From Thermoflexus hugenholtzii JAD2 (lineage in GTDB: Bacteria; Chloroflexota; Anaerolineae; Thermoflexales; Thermoflexaceae): a stretch of DNA of 64,000 nucleotides. Location of the stretch: the NCBI RefSeq assembly GCF_900187885.1, contig NZ_FYEK01000003.1, positions 253,977 through 317,976 on the forward strand, written 5' to 3'. Shown here piece after piece: positions 1 through 8,231 of the stretch (within the stretch, counting starts at the first letter, position 1; every line of letters begins with the position of its first letter). The notes under the pieces were generated by a model. That model did not search any database, was not told where the DNA came from, and saw nothing but the letters and a program-made list of their open reading frames with translations. Both the position numbers and the translations under genes were made by a program.

Positions 1-774
1 CTCGCCCGTGTGGAAGAGAATCAGCGTCGCCTGGAAGAGGCCCTCGCTCGCCTGGCCGAAGCCCAGGCCCGCACCGAAGAACGCGTGGCCCGCTTGGAGG
101 AGGGCCAGCGCCGCCTGGAGGAAGCCCTCGCCCGCCTAACCGAAGCCCAGGCCCGCACCGAAGAACGCGTGGCCCGCTTGGAGGAGGGCCAGCGCCGCCT
201 GGAGGAAGCCCTCGCCCGCCTAACCGAAGCCCAGGCCCAGGCGGAAGAACGCATCGCCCGACTGGAGCGGCTAATGGAACAGATGACTCGCCAGGTCGGG
301 GCCTTGAGCGATGTGATCGGCGGCGACCTCGAGGACGCCGCCTACATCGTCATCCACGACACGTTCACCCGGGAGCTGGGATGGAAGGTGGACGTCCTGG
401 AACGCACCTTCCTGCGCTGGGACGACCACGAGCTGGAAGTCGATATCATGGGCCGGGCCTATGACCCCGCCCGCCCCAAATACGAAATCTGGATCGTAGG
501 GGAGACCAAACACAACATCACCGTCGGGGAGGTGGAGCGGTTCGCTAAAAAGCTGCCCCTGATCTCGGAATATCTGACCCATCAGAGGGGAGAGAAGAAA
601 GAGCGTCTCATCGTCCCCGTATGCTTCTGCTATCGGGCCCGTCCCGAGGTGCGGGAACGGATCTACAATCTGGGCTTCCACCTGGTTTTCTCCTACGGAC
701 GGGTCATCTGGGGGAAAGGCGGTCCCCCCGTCTCCAGGCGAAAAAAGACAGCTTCCCGAAAGGGAGCGCGGTAA
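1..774 (+). CDS. Coiled-coil protein with C-terminal PD-(D/E)XK nuclease-like domain (5' end outside window)
   Basis: The frame is open from base 1, so the GTG at 10 is probably not the true start and the gene is cut by the window edge. Numbered from that GTG, residues 2-85 are three 28-residue repeats (84 nt each, four heptads), rich in Arg, Glu, Leu and Ala, and clearly a long coiled coil. The C-terminal part (about 105-240) has a nuclease-fold pattern: acidic ELEVD ending at D145 and a GETK motif (E165, K167). This resembles the DUF3782-type coiled-coil/restriction-endonuclease-like proteins common in Chloroflexi and cyanobacteria; their substrate is unknown. A relative lies at 55167-56051. 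The assignment to the nuclease superfamily is inference from the motif; the coiled coil is directly visible. Confidence 0.7.
   Translation, partial: LARVEENQRRLEEALARLAEAQARTEERVARLEEGQRRLEEALARLTEAQARTEERVARLEEGQRRLEEALARLTEAQAQAEERIARLERLMEQMTRQVGALSDVIGGDLEDAAYIVIHDTFTRELGWKVDVLERTFLRWDDHELEVDIMGRAYDPARPKYEIWIVGETKHNITVGEVERFAKKLPLISEYLTHQRGEKKERLIVPVCFCYRARPEVRERIYNLGFHLVFSYGRVIWGKGGPPVSRRKKTASRKGAR
13..264 (+). repeat. Three in-frame 84-nt tandem repeats inside the coiled-coil gene
   Basis: Units lie at 13-96, 97-180 and 181-264. Units 2 and 3 are almost identical for their first 57 nt, which indicates recent duplication or slippage. Each unit encodes 28 residues, exactly four heptads, so gain or loss of a unit changes coiled-coil length without breaking the frame. 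Confidence 0.9.
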
Positions 775-809
775 AGGTCAAGCCTCGCCCTCCCAAATGG
801 AGACCGTCC

Positions 810-866
810 CCCGGAGGGCGGTGCGCGGATATGGCCGGTCTCGCCCTCCGGGTTCTATCTTTTCCT
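810..866 (+). terminator. Putative intrinsic terminator or leader hairpin
   Basis: A perfect 11-bp inverted repeat (810-820 with 842-852, arms CCCGGAGGGCG and CGCCCTCCGGG) is followed by a T-rich run (TTCTATCTTTTCC). It lies between the nuclease-like gene and the start codon at 881, so it could end the upstream transcript or act as an attenuator in the aminotransferase leader. Confidence 0.5.
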
Positions 867-880
867 GAGGAGCGCCATCC

Positions 881-2041
881 ATGACGCCACGCACCCTGCT
901 CATGATCCCCGGTCCCGTCGAGGTGGACCCCGAGGTCCTGGCCGCGATGGCCCGCCCGCCTCTCAGCCACATGTCCTCCGCCTTCGCCGTCCTGATGCAG
1001 GAGTCCCTGGACGGCCTTCGGGAGGTCTTCGACGCCCCCGACGGCCAGCCCTTCCTGATCCCCGGGTCCGGAACCCTGGCGATGGAGATGGCCCTGGCCA
1101 ACCTGGTGGAGCCGGGGGATCGGGTGGTGGTCGTGGACACCGGCTACTTCGCCGCCCGGATGGCCGAGCTGGCCGAATGGCTGGACGCGCACGTTATCCG
1201 GGTGACGGCGGAGCCCGGCGCCCTGCCGGATGAGAGCCAAATCGAAGCGGCACTGCAGCAGGGGGCGAAGGTCCTCACCCTCACCCACGTCGACACCTCC
1301 ACTGGGGTCGTGGCCCCGGTGGAGCGCTGGGCTCCCCTGGCCCACCGCTACGGCGCCCTGGTGGTCGTCGACGGCGTGTGCGCCGTGGGCGGGCAACGCT
1401 TTCACCAGACCGCCTGGGAGGTCGATGTCGCCCTCACCGGGTCCCAGAAGGCGCTGGCCGTGCCGCCGGGGCTGGCCATCGTTGTCGCCCGCCCCTCCGC
1501 CCTGGAGGCCTATCGACGCCGGCGAACCCGGACGCGATCTTATTACGCCGATTGGGGGAAGTGGCTCCCGGTGATGGAGGCCTTCCAGGCCGGCCGCCCT
1601 GCCTATTTCGCCACCCCCGCCGTCAACCTGGTGGCCGCCATGGCCGTCTCCCTCCGCTGCATCCGCGCCGAGGGGATGGAGGCGCGATGGGCCCGCCACG
1701 AGCGGATCGCCCGCGCCTTCCGGGCCGGAATGCAGTCGATGGAGCTGGAGATGGTGCCCCGGGATCCCGCCTGGGCCGCCGTCACCCTGAGCGTGATCTA
1801 TTACCCCAATGGGATCGATGACCGCCTGATCCGGGAGATCGAAGCGGCCGGGGTGACGGTGGCCGGGGCCATCCACCCCGCCCTGCGCGGCCGCTCCTTC
1901 CGGGTCGGCCATATGGGGGAGATCGGCCTGCCGGCCCTCCTCCAGACCCTCAGCGCCATCGAGATCGCCCTGCGCCGCCTGGGGCACCCGGTCACCCCCG
2001 GGGCCGGCGTCGCCGCCGCCCAGGCCGAATGGACCCGCTGA
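881..2041 (+). CDS. Class V aminotransferase, alanine/serine-glyoxylate aminotransferase family
   Basis: PLP-dependent fold-type I enzyme of 386 residues, the normal family length. It opens with the family pattern LMIPGPVEVDP. An SGT motif near residue 67 contacts the cofactor phosphate, HVDTSTG lies near residue 133, DGVCAVGG holds the PLP-pairing Asp, and the Schiff-base lysine is K190 in TGSQKAL. An Arg in SFRVGHMGEIG near the C-terminus would bind the substrate carboxylate. Known members transfer amino groups from Ser or Ala to glyoxylate or pyruvate; the exact substrates cannot be read from sequence. GAGGAG lies 9 nt before the ATG. A second class V enzyme lies in the serine cluster at 16756, so this copy probably has a different role such as glyoxylate or photorespiration-like detoxification. 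Confidence 0.85.
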   Translation: MTPRTLLMIPGPVEVDPEVLAAMARPPLSHMSSAFAVLMQESLDGLREVFDAPDGQPFLIPGSGTLAMEMALANLVEPGDRVVVVDTGYFAARMAELAEWLDAHVIRVTAEPGALPDESQIEAALQQGAKVLTLTHVDTSTGVVAPVERWAPLAHRYGALVVVDGVCAVGGQRFHQTAWEVDVALTGSQKALAVPPGLAIVVARPSALEAYRRRRTRTRSYYADWGKWLPVMEAFQAGRPAYFATPAVNLVAAMAVSLRCIRAEGMEARWARHERIARAFRAGMQSMELEMVPRDPAWAAVTLSVIYYPNGIDDRLIREIEAAGVTVAGAIHPALRGRSFRVGHMGEIGLPALLQTLSAIEIALRRLGHPVTPGAGVAAAQAEWTR

Positions 2042-2058
2042 ACATCCCACCTCCGGGA

Positions 2059-2083
2059 GGGGGGCGGCTTCCTGCCGTCCCCC
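2059..2083 (+). terminator. Strong GC hairpin downstream of the aminotransferase
   Basis: A 10-bp stem with one mismatch (2059-2068 with 2074-2083) and a 5-nt loop lies 18 nt after the stop codon. It is followed by pyrimidine-rich sequence without a clear T run, so it is only a probable terminator. Confidence 0.45.
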
Positions 2084-2242
2084 TCTCACTCCCCCTGCCG
2101 ATCTTCACCTCTTCTCCCTGTTGGAACTCACTATCCTGGGGCTTCCCAAAGCGGGATACTAAAAACGGATCTCAGTGAAATCGCAACGCTGGATCCTGTA
2201 GACATCGCACGCGCATCGGGCTTGAGGATGGGGGAGGATCCC

Positions 2243-2509
2243 ATGAAGATTTACATTGATCGGGACTTGTGCACGGGCAGTCTCCCCTTCTGCGTTCGGT
2301 GCTTCGCTTTCCTGGCGGAACATCCGCTGGGTGTGGATCGCCCCTGCATCACTCAGATCCTTCTCAACAACGGGGAGACGGTCACCTTCGTGATCCGCAC
2401 GGAAGGGGAGACCGTGACCCTGACGCTGGATCCGGCCACCCGGGAGCGGGTGATCACCGAAGGCTGGGACGCGCTGGTTCCCTTCGTTCCCTCTTTCTTC
2501 CGCGCCTGA
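2243..2509 (+). CDS. Small protein of unknown function with four cysteines
   Basis: An 88-residue protein that I do not recognise. The ATG at 2243 is chosen over upstream TTG 2222 and ATG 2228 because GGGGAGGA lies just before it. The N-terminus MKIYIDRDLCTGSLPFCVRCF places three Cys within about 12 residues, with a fourth near residue 33. This resembles the opening of ferredoxin-like or metal-binding modules, but a full CxxCxxC set is absent. The rest is beta-rich and unremarkable. The gene stands alone and converges with the efflux operon. Confidence 0.5.
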   Translation: MKIYIDRDLCTGSLPFCVRCFAFLAEHPLGVDRPCITQILLNNGETVTFVIRTEGETVTLTLDPATRERVITEGWDALVPFVPSFFRA

Positions 2510-2532
2510 AGGCGGAACGCGCGGCTTCCCTG

Positions 2533-2559
2533 CCCTCGGGATCGTTCAGGGCCCGAGGG
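2533..2559. terminator. Hairpin between convergent genes
   Basis: An 8-bp stem (CCCTCGGG 2533-2540, CCCGAGGG 2552-2559) sits at the convergent junction, overlapping the last codons of the HlyD gene. No clear T run on either side, so the terminator call is weak. Confidence 0.3.
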
Positions 2560-3781
2560 AAAGCAGGACATCGGCGGGCATCCCGGCCTTCAGCCGTCCC
2601 TCCGGGTTGGGCACCCGCACGGTCACCGGGAAGACCAACGCCTGACGCTCCTCCCGGGTCTGGACGTTGCGGGGGGTGAAGGTCGCCTCCGGTGCGATGC
2701 GGGCGATCACACCGGGGAATGTTTCGCCGGGGAAGGCATCCACCTGAACCTTCACAGGCTGGCCCACACGCAGCCGCCCCACCTGCCCCACCGGCACATA
2801 AATCGTGATCTCCAAGGGATCCACCGTGCTGAGGCTGAGGACAGGTTGTCCGGCCCCCAGGGTTTCTCCGACACGGGCCAGATGCTCGGAAACCGTCGCG
2901 GTGAAGGGCGCGGTGAGGCGTAGCCGTTCGACCTGCAAGCGCAGCAGATCCCGTCGCGCCTCGGCCAGGGCCACGGCCGCCCGGGCCGCATCCCGCTCCC
3001 ATCGCGCAGGCCCGTTCCGGGCGCGATCCAGCCGGGCCTGGGCCGCCCGGACGGCGGCCTCCGCCGCCCGGGCCTGCGCCTCCGCCGCATGGACCTGGGC
3101 CTGTAACGCGAGGGGCTGCTGGCGGATCCGAAGGAGGCCCTCCAGTCGGGCCCGGGCGGCATCCCGCTCCGCCTCCGCCGCCCGCAACGCCGCTTCCGCC
3201 GCGGCCACCTGCCGGTCGGCGATCTCCCGCTGATCAAAGGGCAGACGATCCCGCTCCGCCCGCGCCTTCTCCAGATCGGCCCGGGCCCGTTCCACTCCCT
3301 GCTCCGCCGCCGCCAGCGCCGTCCGGGCCTCCAAGATCTGGCGCTCCAGATCCTGAGGCGTCTGCAGCTGACGCAGGGCCATCCGCCAGAGCCCTTCGGC
3401 CATGGCGCGTTCCGCCTCCGCCTGGCGGACCTGCGCGGCGAGGGCAGCGAGCTGCTCCGGTGAGGCCCCCGCCTCCAGCGCGGCGAGCTCCGCCCGGGCC
3501 GCCTCCACCGCCGCCTCCGCTTCCTGGAATTGTTGCCGGAGGACCGGATCCTCCAGCTCGGCGACGATCTCTCCCGCCTCCACCGTCGTCCCCTCATCCG
3601 CCAGCCAGCGCACCGTTCCCCCTACCTCTGTCGAAAGGCGAACGCTCCGACCCGTGAGGGTGCCGGAGAACCGCATCTCTATCCCCTCGGCGCTTCGAGG
3701 GGGCCGTAGAAGAGCCCATCCTCCGATCCCCCCGATGATCCCGAGCATCAGGAGCATCTGCATTGCAGCGAAGCGGCGCAT
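2546..3781 (-). CDS. HlyD/membrane-fusion-type periplasmic adaptor of an ABC exporter
   Basis: 411 residues. The start ATG at 3781 is preceded by AAGGAGGA at 6-nt spacing, better than the upstream GTG at 3808. An N-terminal membrane anchor (MRRFAAMQMLLMLGIIGGIGG) is followed by a first biotinyl-lipoyl-like half (GTVRWLADEGTTVEAGEIVAEL), a long Ala/Glu/Arg-rich coiled coil from about residue 95 to 290, and the second lipoyl half plus beta-barrel. This is the HlyD/YbhG adaptor plan. It lies 13 nt downstream of a second adaptor gene and is the last gene of the exporter operon. The two adaptors share architecture and near-identical motifs such as TFTPRNVQ, so they probably arose by duplication. 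Confidence 0.85.
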   Translation of the reverse strand: MRRFAAMQMLLMLGIIGGIGGWALLRPPRSAEGIEMRFSGTLTGRSVRLSTEVGGTVRWLADEGTTVEAGEIVAELEDPVLRQQFQEAEAAVEAARAELAALEAGASPEQLAALAAQVRQAEAERAMAEGLWRMALRQLQTPQDLERQILEARTALAAAEQGVERARADLEKARAERDRLPFDQREIADRQVAAAEAALRAAEAERDAARARLEGLLRIRQQPLALQAQVHAAEAQARAAEAAVRAAQARLDRARNGPARWERDAARAAVALAEARRDLLRLQVERLRLTAPFTATVSEHLARVGETLGAGQPVLSLSTVDPLEITIYVPVGQVGRLRVGQPVKVQVDAFPGETFPGVIARIAPEATFTPRNVQTREERQALVFPVTVRVPNPEGRLKAGMPADVLLSLGP

Positions 3782-3794
3782 TCGGGATCCTCCT

Positions 3795-5051
3795 TCAAGG
3801 GAGCTCAACGTCCACGGGCACTCCCGGCTTCAGACGACCGTCCGGGTTCTCCAGGCGGATGCGCACCGCGAAGGTCAGGCGCGCCCGCTCCTCCGGGCTC
3901 TGGACGTTGCGCGGGGTGAAGGAGGCCTCCTCCGCGATCTGAACGATCACCCCCTCAAACCGCTCGCCCGGGAACCCCTCCACGGTCACCGGGACCTTCA
4001 TCCCGGGTCGCACCCGACCCAGCGCGGCCTCCGGGATGTAGACGACCAGCTCCAGAGTCTGGAGATCCATCAGCTGCAGCACCCGGGTCCCAGGGGCCAC
4101 CCGCTCGCCGGGCTCCACCGCCCGCAACGCCACGATCCCTCCCTGTGGAGCGAGAAGCTGGAAGCGGGCGCGGCGGGCTTTCAGGGCCTCCAGGGCCGCC
4201 TCCGCTTGCCGCAAGCGTGCCCGCGCGGCTTCCCGCTGCTCCGGCGAGGCACCCGCCCGGAGGGCCGCCTGCTGCGCCCGGGCGGCCTCCAACGCGGCCT
4301 CCGCGGCCCGATACCGCCCCTCCGCCTCCACCACCTGCGCCCGCAACGCGATCGGATCCCGGATCACCGCATCCAAGTATTCCAGGAGGGCACGGCTTCC
4401 ATCGTAGGCGGCGCCGGCCCGGTTGACCTCCGCCCAGGCGGACCAGTAAGCATAGGCCGCGTCCCGCACCTCCGCAGGCAACGGCGGACGGAGAGGTGGG
4501 GGAAGCCGCTCCCACTCCCGCATCGCCGCCTCGGCCCGGCTCTTCAACCGCTCCGCGATGTCCTTCAGGGCCACCGCCTGCTCCAGCCGCGCCTGGGCCA
4601 CCCGGACCTGCGCGGCGGCCACCTCCCGCTGGAGCAGGAGTTCCTGAGGCTCCCGGAGCATCGCCTGCGCGTCCTGCCAGGCCTGATAGGCGCCGTCCCG
4701 CAAGGCCTGGGCCTGGTCCACCCGCGCGGCCGCCTCCCGCAGATCTTCCTCCCGGGGCCCCGCCTCCAGGGCTTCCAGCGCGGCCCGGGCCTGCGCCACC
4801 TGGGCCTCGGCCATTCGGATCTGGGCCTCCAGAAAAGCCGGGTCCAGATCCACGAGAGGCTGCCCGGGCCGGACGACATCCCCTTCCTCCACCCGAACTT
4901 GAAGCACCCGACCGCCCTCCACCGCGATCACGTCGACCGTCCGCGCCTCCAGATAACCGGAGACCACCAGCGGCCGAGCGGCCCCCGGCCGGCAGGCGCT
5001 GAGCAGGACGAGCAACCCCAGCCACCATCCGAGGTGTTTGCGTTCGTTCAT
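3795..5051 (-). CDS. HlyD-type adaptor, predicted lipoprotein
   Basis: 418 residues. The start ATG at 5051 overlaps the stop of the upstream ATPase gene by ATGA (5048-5051), implying translational coupling; the frame also runs further upstream but only as a shadow of that gene. The N-terminus has a short positive stretch, a hydrophobic core and a lipobox, LLSAC, near residue 20, so it is probably lipid-anchored rather than a transmembrane protein. Lipoyl halves flank a long Ala-rich coiled coil (about 95-290), followed by the barrel with ASFTPRNVQ. In a presumed monoderm-like Chloroflexota cell a lipoprotein adaptor would span the cell wall region. It works with the two ATPases and the permease. 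Confidence 0.85.
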   Translation of the reverse strand: MNERKHLGWWLGLLVLLSACRPGAARPLVVSGYLEARTVDVIAVEGGRVLQVRVEEGDVVRPGQPLVDLDPAFLEAQIRMAEAQVAQARAALEALEAGPREEDLREAAARVDQAQALRDGAYQAWQDAQAMLREPQELLLQREVAAAQVRVAQARLEQAVALKDIAERLKSRAEAAMREWERLPPPLRPPLPAEVRDAAYAYWSAWAEVNRAGAAYDGSRALLEYLDAVIRDPIALRAQVVEAEGRYRAAEAALEAARAQQAALRAGASPEQREAARARLRQAEAALEALKARRARFQLLAPQGGIVALRAVEPGERVAPGTRVLQLMDLQTLELVVYIPEAALGRVRPGMKVPVTVEGFPGERFEGVIVQIAEEASFTPRNVQSPEERARLTFAVRIRLENPDGRLKPGVPVDVELP

Positions 5052-6019
5052 CGAAGCGCACCTCCTGACCGCGAAGGGAGTTCCGCCTCCTGCGCCGCCT
5101 GATCCACCAGCCAGAGGAACACATCCTCCAGAGAAGGCCGGATCCACTCCACGGAGATCTCCTCCAGGCCTGCCTCCTCCAGACGGCGGCGGATCTCCTC
5201 GATGGAGAGCCCCGGATCCCGGGGATAGGCGTGGATCCGGGCACCGTGGAAGGCAACGTGCTGGAAGAAGGGCCAGTCCCGCAAGAGAAGGAAAGCCCGC
5301 TCCAGCGGCGTGGCGGAGATCGCGACGATCCCCTTTGGCCCCGCCCGCTCCTTGAGCTCGAAAGGGGTTCCCTGGGCCAGCAGGCGCCCGTTGTGGATGA
5401 GCGCCAGGCGGGAGCACTGCTCCGCCTCATCCATATAATGCGTGGTGACGAAGATCGTCACCCCCCGCTCGGCCAGCTGGTAAAGCAACGCCCAGATCTC
5501 CCGGCGGGCCAGGGGGTCCATCCCCGCGGTGGGCTCGTCGAGGAACATGATCTCCGGCTCGTGGAGCAGGGCCACCGCCAGGGCCATCCGTTGCCGCCAG
5601 CCTCCCGCCAGGTGACGGACCAGACGCCGGGACTGCCCGGCCAGATCCAGCCGCTCCAGCAACATCGGGATCCGCTCCCGGAGCCGTTGGGCGGGCAATC
5701 CATAAGCGGCCCCATAAAACCGCAGCGTCTCCTCCACGGAGAGATCCGGATACAGGCTGAACCGCTGGCTCACGTAACCGATGCGCGGGCGGATCCGCGC
5801 GGTCTCCCGGGTGGCATCATGCCCGAGCACCCACGCCCGGCCCTCCGTGGGCTCCAGCAGCCCCAGCAGCATGCGGATGGTGGTGGTCTTCCCCGCCCCG
5901 TTCGGCCCCAGGAAGCCGAAGATTTCCCCCCGCCGGACCTCAAAGGAGACGTGATCCACAGCGGTGAACGCGCCGAACCGCCGGGTTAAGCCCTCCGCTC
6001 GGACCACCACCTCAGCCAC
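5048..6019 (-). CDS. ABC transporter ATP-binding protein (second ATPase of exporter)
   Basis: 323 residues. Walker A GPNGAGKTT lies near residue 39, the signature reads HLAGGWRQR (variant of LSGGQ), and Walker B is IMFLDEPTAGMD with the H-loop His in TTHYMDEAE. The C-terminal 100 residues are the usual extension of the drug-exporter (CcmA/DrrA-like) class. It overlaps the preceding ATPase gene by 8 nt and the next adaptor by 4 nt, so all are one transcription unit. With the other ATPase it probably forms a heterodimer in the YbhF/YhhJ style, where two ATPases are often fused; here they are separate genes. Confidence 0.9.
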   Translation of the reverse strand: MAEVVVRAEGLTRRFGAFTAVDHVSFEVRRGEIFGFLGPNGAGKTTTIRMLLGLLEPTEGRAWVLGHDATRETARIRPRIGYVSQRFSLYPDLSVEETLRFYGAAYGLPAQRLRERIPMLLERLDLAGQSRRLVRHLAGGWRQRMALAVALLHEPEIMFLDEPTAGMDPLARREIWALLYQLAERGVTIFVTTHYMDEAEQCSRLALIHNGRLLAQGTPFELKERAGPKGIVAISATPLERAFLLLRDWPFFQHVAFHGARIHAYPRDPGLSIEEIRRRLEEAGLEEISVEWIRPSLEDVFLWLVDQAAQEAELPSRSGGALR

Positions 6020-6941
6020 GGCCTCCCTCCCGACGCATCAGGTAGGCGAACACCTCCTCCAGACGCGGAGGGACCCAGCGGGCCTCCTGAACCTCGATCC
6101 CCGGAAGCGCCCGCAGCGCTGCGACGAGCTCGGAAAGGGCCACTCCGTCCTCCCGGACCACCGCCCGCACCCGATCCCCCAGGACCACAGCCTCCAGAAC
6201 CGCCGGATGGGCCGCCAGGGCCGCCTGGGCCCGCAGGACCGGCTGAGCGAGGATCTCGATCACCGGATGGCGGAACGAAGATCGCAGCCTCCCTGGCATG
6301 TCCACCGCCAGCATCCGCCCCTGGTGCATCAGGGCGACCCGGGTGCAGCGCTCCGCCTCATCGAGATACGGCGTGGTGACGACGATGGTCACCCCCCGCA
6401 TATGGAACTCGCTGAGCAGATCCCAGAGCTCCCGCCGCGACAGCGGGTCCACCCCCGTGGTGGGCTCGTCCAGGAGCAGCAAGCGGGGCCGGTGGACCAT
6501 CGCCCCGATCAGGGCCAGCTTCTTCTGCATGCCCCCGGAGAGCTGCGCCGCCCGGCGATCCAGGAACGGCTCCAGGCGGGCGAAGCCCAGCATCCGCCGG
6601 ATCCATTCGGGGTCCCGCGATCCATACATCGTCGCAAAGAAAGATAGGTTCTCGCGGACCGTGAGATCTCCATAGAGGCTGAAGCTCTGGGGCATGTAAC
6701 CCAGGGATCGACGGATCCGCTCGGGCTCGCGCAGCAGATCCCGCCCTAGCACCCGGATCGTCCCCGCGTCCGGCCGCAGGACCCCGGCGAGGAGACGCAG
6801 CAGCGTGGTCTTCCCCGCCCCGTCCGGCCCAATGATCCCGAAGATCTCTCCGTCCTCCACCACGAACGAGAGATCCCGGAGGGCATGCACCGCCCCGAAT
6901 CGTTTCTCCAGATGTTCGACCCACACCGCTTCGCCAGCCAT
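6012..6941 (-). CDS. ABC transporter ATP-binding protein (first ATPase of exporter)
   Basis: 309 residues. Walker A is GPDGAGKTT (Asp replaces the common Asn), signature LSGGMQKK, Walker B LLLLDEPTTGVD, and the switch region VVTTPYLDEAERC has Pro-Tyr where the second ATPase has the H-loop His-Tyr. The missing H-loop His suggests this half-site is degenerate and that ATP hydrolysis may depend on the partner ATPase. Gene order and overlaps put it in the exporter operon downstream of the permease gene at 7040. Confidence 0.9.
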   Translation of the reverse strand: MAGEAVWVEHLEKRFGAVHALRDLSFVVEDGEIFGIIGPDGAGKTTLLRLLAGVLRPDAGTIRVLGRDLLREPERIRRSLGYMPQSFSLYGDLTVRENLSFFATMYGSRDPEWIRRMLGFARLEPFLDRRAAQLSGGMQKKLALIGAMVHRPRLLLLDEPTTGVDPLSRRELWDLLSEFHMRGVTIVVTTPYLDEAERCTRVALMHQGRMLAVDMPGRLRSSFRHPVIEILAQPVLRAQAALAAHPAVLEAVVLGDRVRAVVREDGVALSELVAALRALPGIEVQEARWVPPRLEEVFAYLMRREGGRG

Positions 6942-6970
6942 AACCTGCTGAAGCCGCGATATTGATCTTC

Positions 6971-7043
6971 CTGTGAGAGGGGCTTTCGCCCCGAACCCTT
7001 CGTCTCCGATGACGCAGGGGGTCGCGGCGGAAGCCGCTCCTAC
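6971..7043. repeat. Paired inverted REP-like palindromes (BIME-like)
   Basis: A unit in plus orientation (6971-6997, hairpin GGGG-CTTTCG-CCCC) faces a unit in minus orientation (7016-7043, hairpin GCGGC-GGAA-GCCGC). The shared consensus is roughly TAGGAG, GC-rich palindrome, then GAACC or GACCC. The minus unit starts at the stop codon of the permease gene. Similar units occur at 14149-14219, 16561-16729 and 50998-51063. Confidence 0.7.
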
Positions 7044-8173
7044 TCCAGCCGCTTCCGGAAGCGGCGGGCCGCCAGGCCCATGGCCGCTACCCCGAACAGG
7101 AGGAGCGCAACAGTCTCATCCCACAACGGCTCGATGCCTACCCCTTTCACGATGATGCTGCGCAGGATCACCAGCATGTAGCGGAGAGGGATCAGATAAC
7201 TGATCCACTGAAGGACCTGAGGCATCGCTTGAATGGGAAAGAGAAGGCCGGCCAGGAAAATGGAAGGCAGGAGGAGGAAATAGGTCAGCAACATCGCCTC
7301 CCGCTGCGTGGAGGCCACCGTGGAGATCAGCAGCCCCAGCCCCAGGGAGGAAAGCAAGAACAACCCGGAGAGGGCCAGGAGCAGGCCCAGGTTCCCCCGG
7401 AAGGGCACCCGGAACCAGAGGGCCCCCAGGGTCAGGATGATGGCGAAATCGATGTAGGCGATCAGGACGTAAGGGGCCACCTTCCCCACCACCAGCTCGA
7501 CCGGCCGGATGGGCGTGACGATGAGCTGCTCCATCGTCCCCTGCTCCCGTTCCCGGACGATGGCCTGGGCCGTGAGGAGCATGGTGAGGAACTGAAGGAT
7601 GGCACCGATCAGGCCCGGGATCATATAGTTGGCGCTGCGCATCTCCGGGTTATACCAGACCCGGGGACGTGGATCCAGGCCGGGCATCCGCCGGGGATCC
7701 AGGTTCAGCGTCCGCCGGAGGATCTGCGTGGAGTGGTTCTGGGCGATGGAGAGGGCCGCCGCGTAGGCATTGCTGGCCACCGCGGGGTCGCTGCCGTCGA
7801 TGATCAGCCCCACCGTGGCCAGGCGGCCGGCCAGGACATCCGCCCCGTATCCCTTCGGGATCAGCAGGGCCGCCTGGGCGATCCCTGCATCCAGCAGCCG
7901 CGCCAGATCCTCCTGTCGCTCCACATAGCCGATGATGCGAAAGACATCCACCGCCCGATAGGTGTCCACCAGCTCCTGGCTCTGGGGAGTGCGATCCCAG
8001 TCCAGGACCACCATGGGCACGTGCTTCACATCGGTGGTCGCCGCATAGCCCAGCAGGAAGAGCTGGACCACGGGGATCATGAACATCACCGCCAGGGTGC
8101 GGGGATCCCGCACGATGTGCAACACTTCTTTGTAGATCACCGCCCCGATGCGCTGGAACATCCCAGCCTTCAT
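7040..8173 (-). CDS. ABC-2 type exporter permease
   Basis: About 377 residues with the ABC-2 membrane plan: one N-terminal transmembrane helix (MFMIPVVQLFLLGYAA), a roughly 150-residue extracytoplasmic domain, then five helices at the C-terminus. The sequence REREQGTMEQLIVTP just after TM2 is the family hallmark. It resembles YhhJ/YbhS/YbhR permeases that export drugs, cations or lipids. The start is uncertain: ATG 8173, ATG 8161 (AAGG upstream) and GTG 8191 are possible. Only one permease gene is present although the related systems often have two, so it probably acts as a homodimer. A REP pair separates it from the ATPases. Confidence 0.85.
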   Translation of the reverse strand: MKAGMFQRIGAVIYKEVLHIVRDPRTLAVMFMIPVVQLFLLGYAATTDVKHVPMVVLDWDRTPQSQELVDTYRAVDVFRIIGYVERQEDLARLLDAGIAQAALLIPKGYGADVLAGRLATVGLIIDGSDPAVASNAYAAALSIAQNHSTQILRRTLNLDPRRMPGLDPRPRVWYNPEMRSANYMIPGLIGAILQFLTMLLTAQAIVREREQGTMEQLIVTPIRPVELVVGKVAPYVLIAYIDFAIILTLGALWFRVPFRGNLGLLLALSGLFLLSSLGLGLLISTVASTQREAMLLTYFLLLPSIFLAGLLFPIQAMPQVLQWISYLIPLRYMLVILRSIIVKGVGIEPLWDETVALLLFGVAAMGLAARRFRKRLE

Positions 8174-8231
8174 CTCCCGAAGGAGGATCACACCCAGCAG
8201 AGGCGTAGCGGCGCGGCACCCATGCTGTTGG

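Noticed and set aside
704-2089. Long minus-strand open frame opposite the class V aminotransferase
   Set aside because: Gly/His/Pro-rich sequence without family features; it is the antisense shadow of a strong plus-strand gene in high-GC DNA.
3402-5102. 566-residue plus-strand frame across the two HlyD genes
   Set aside because: Low-complexity composition and antisense to two genes with clear membrane-fusion motifs and ribosome sites.
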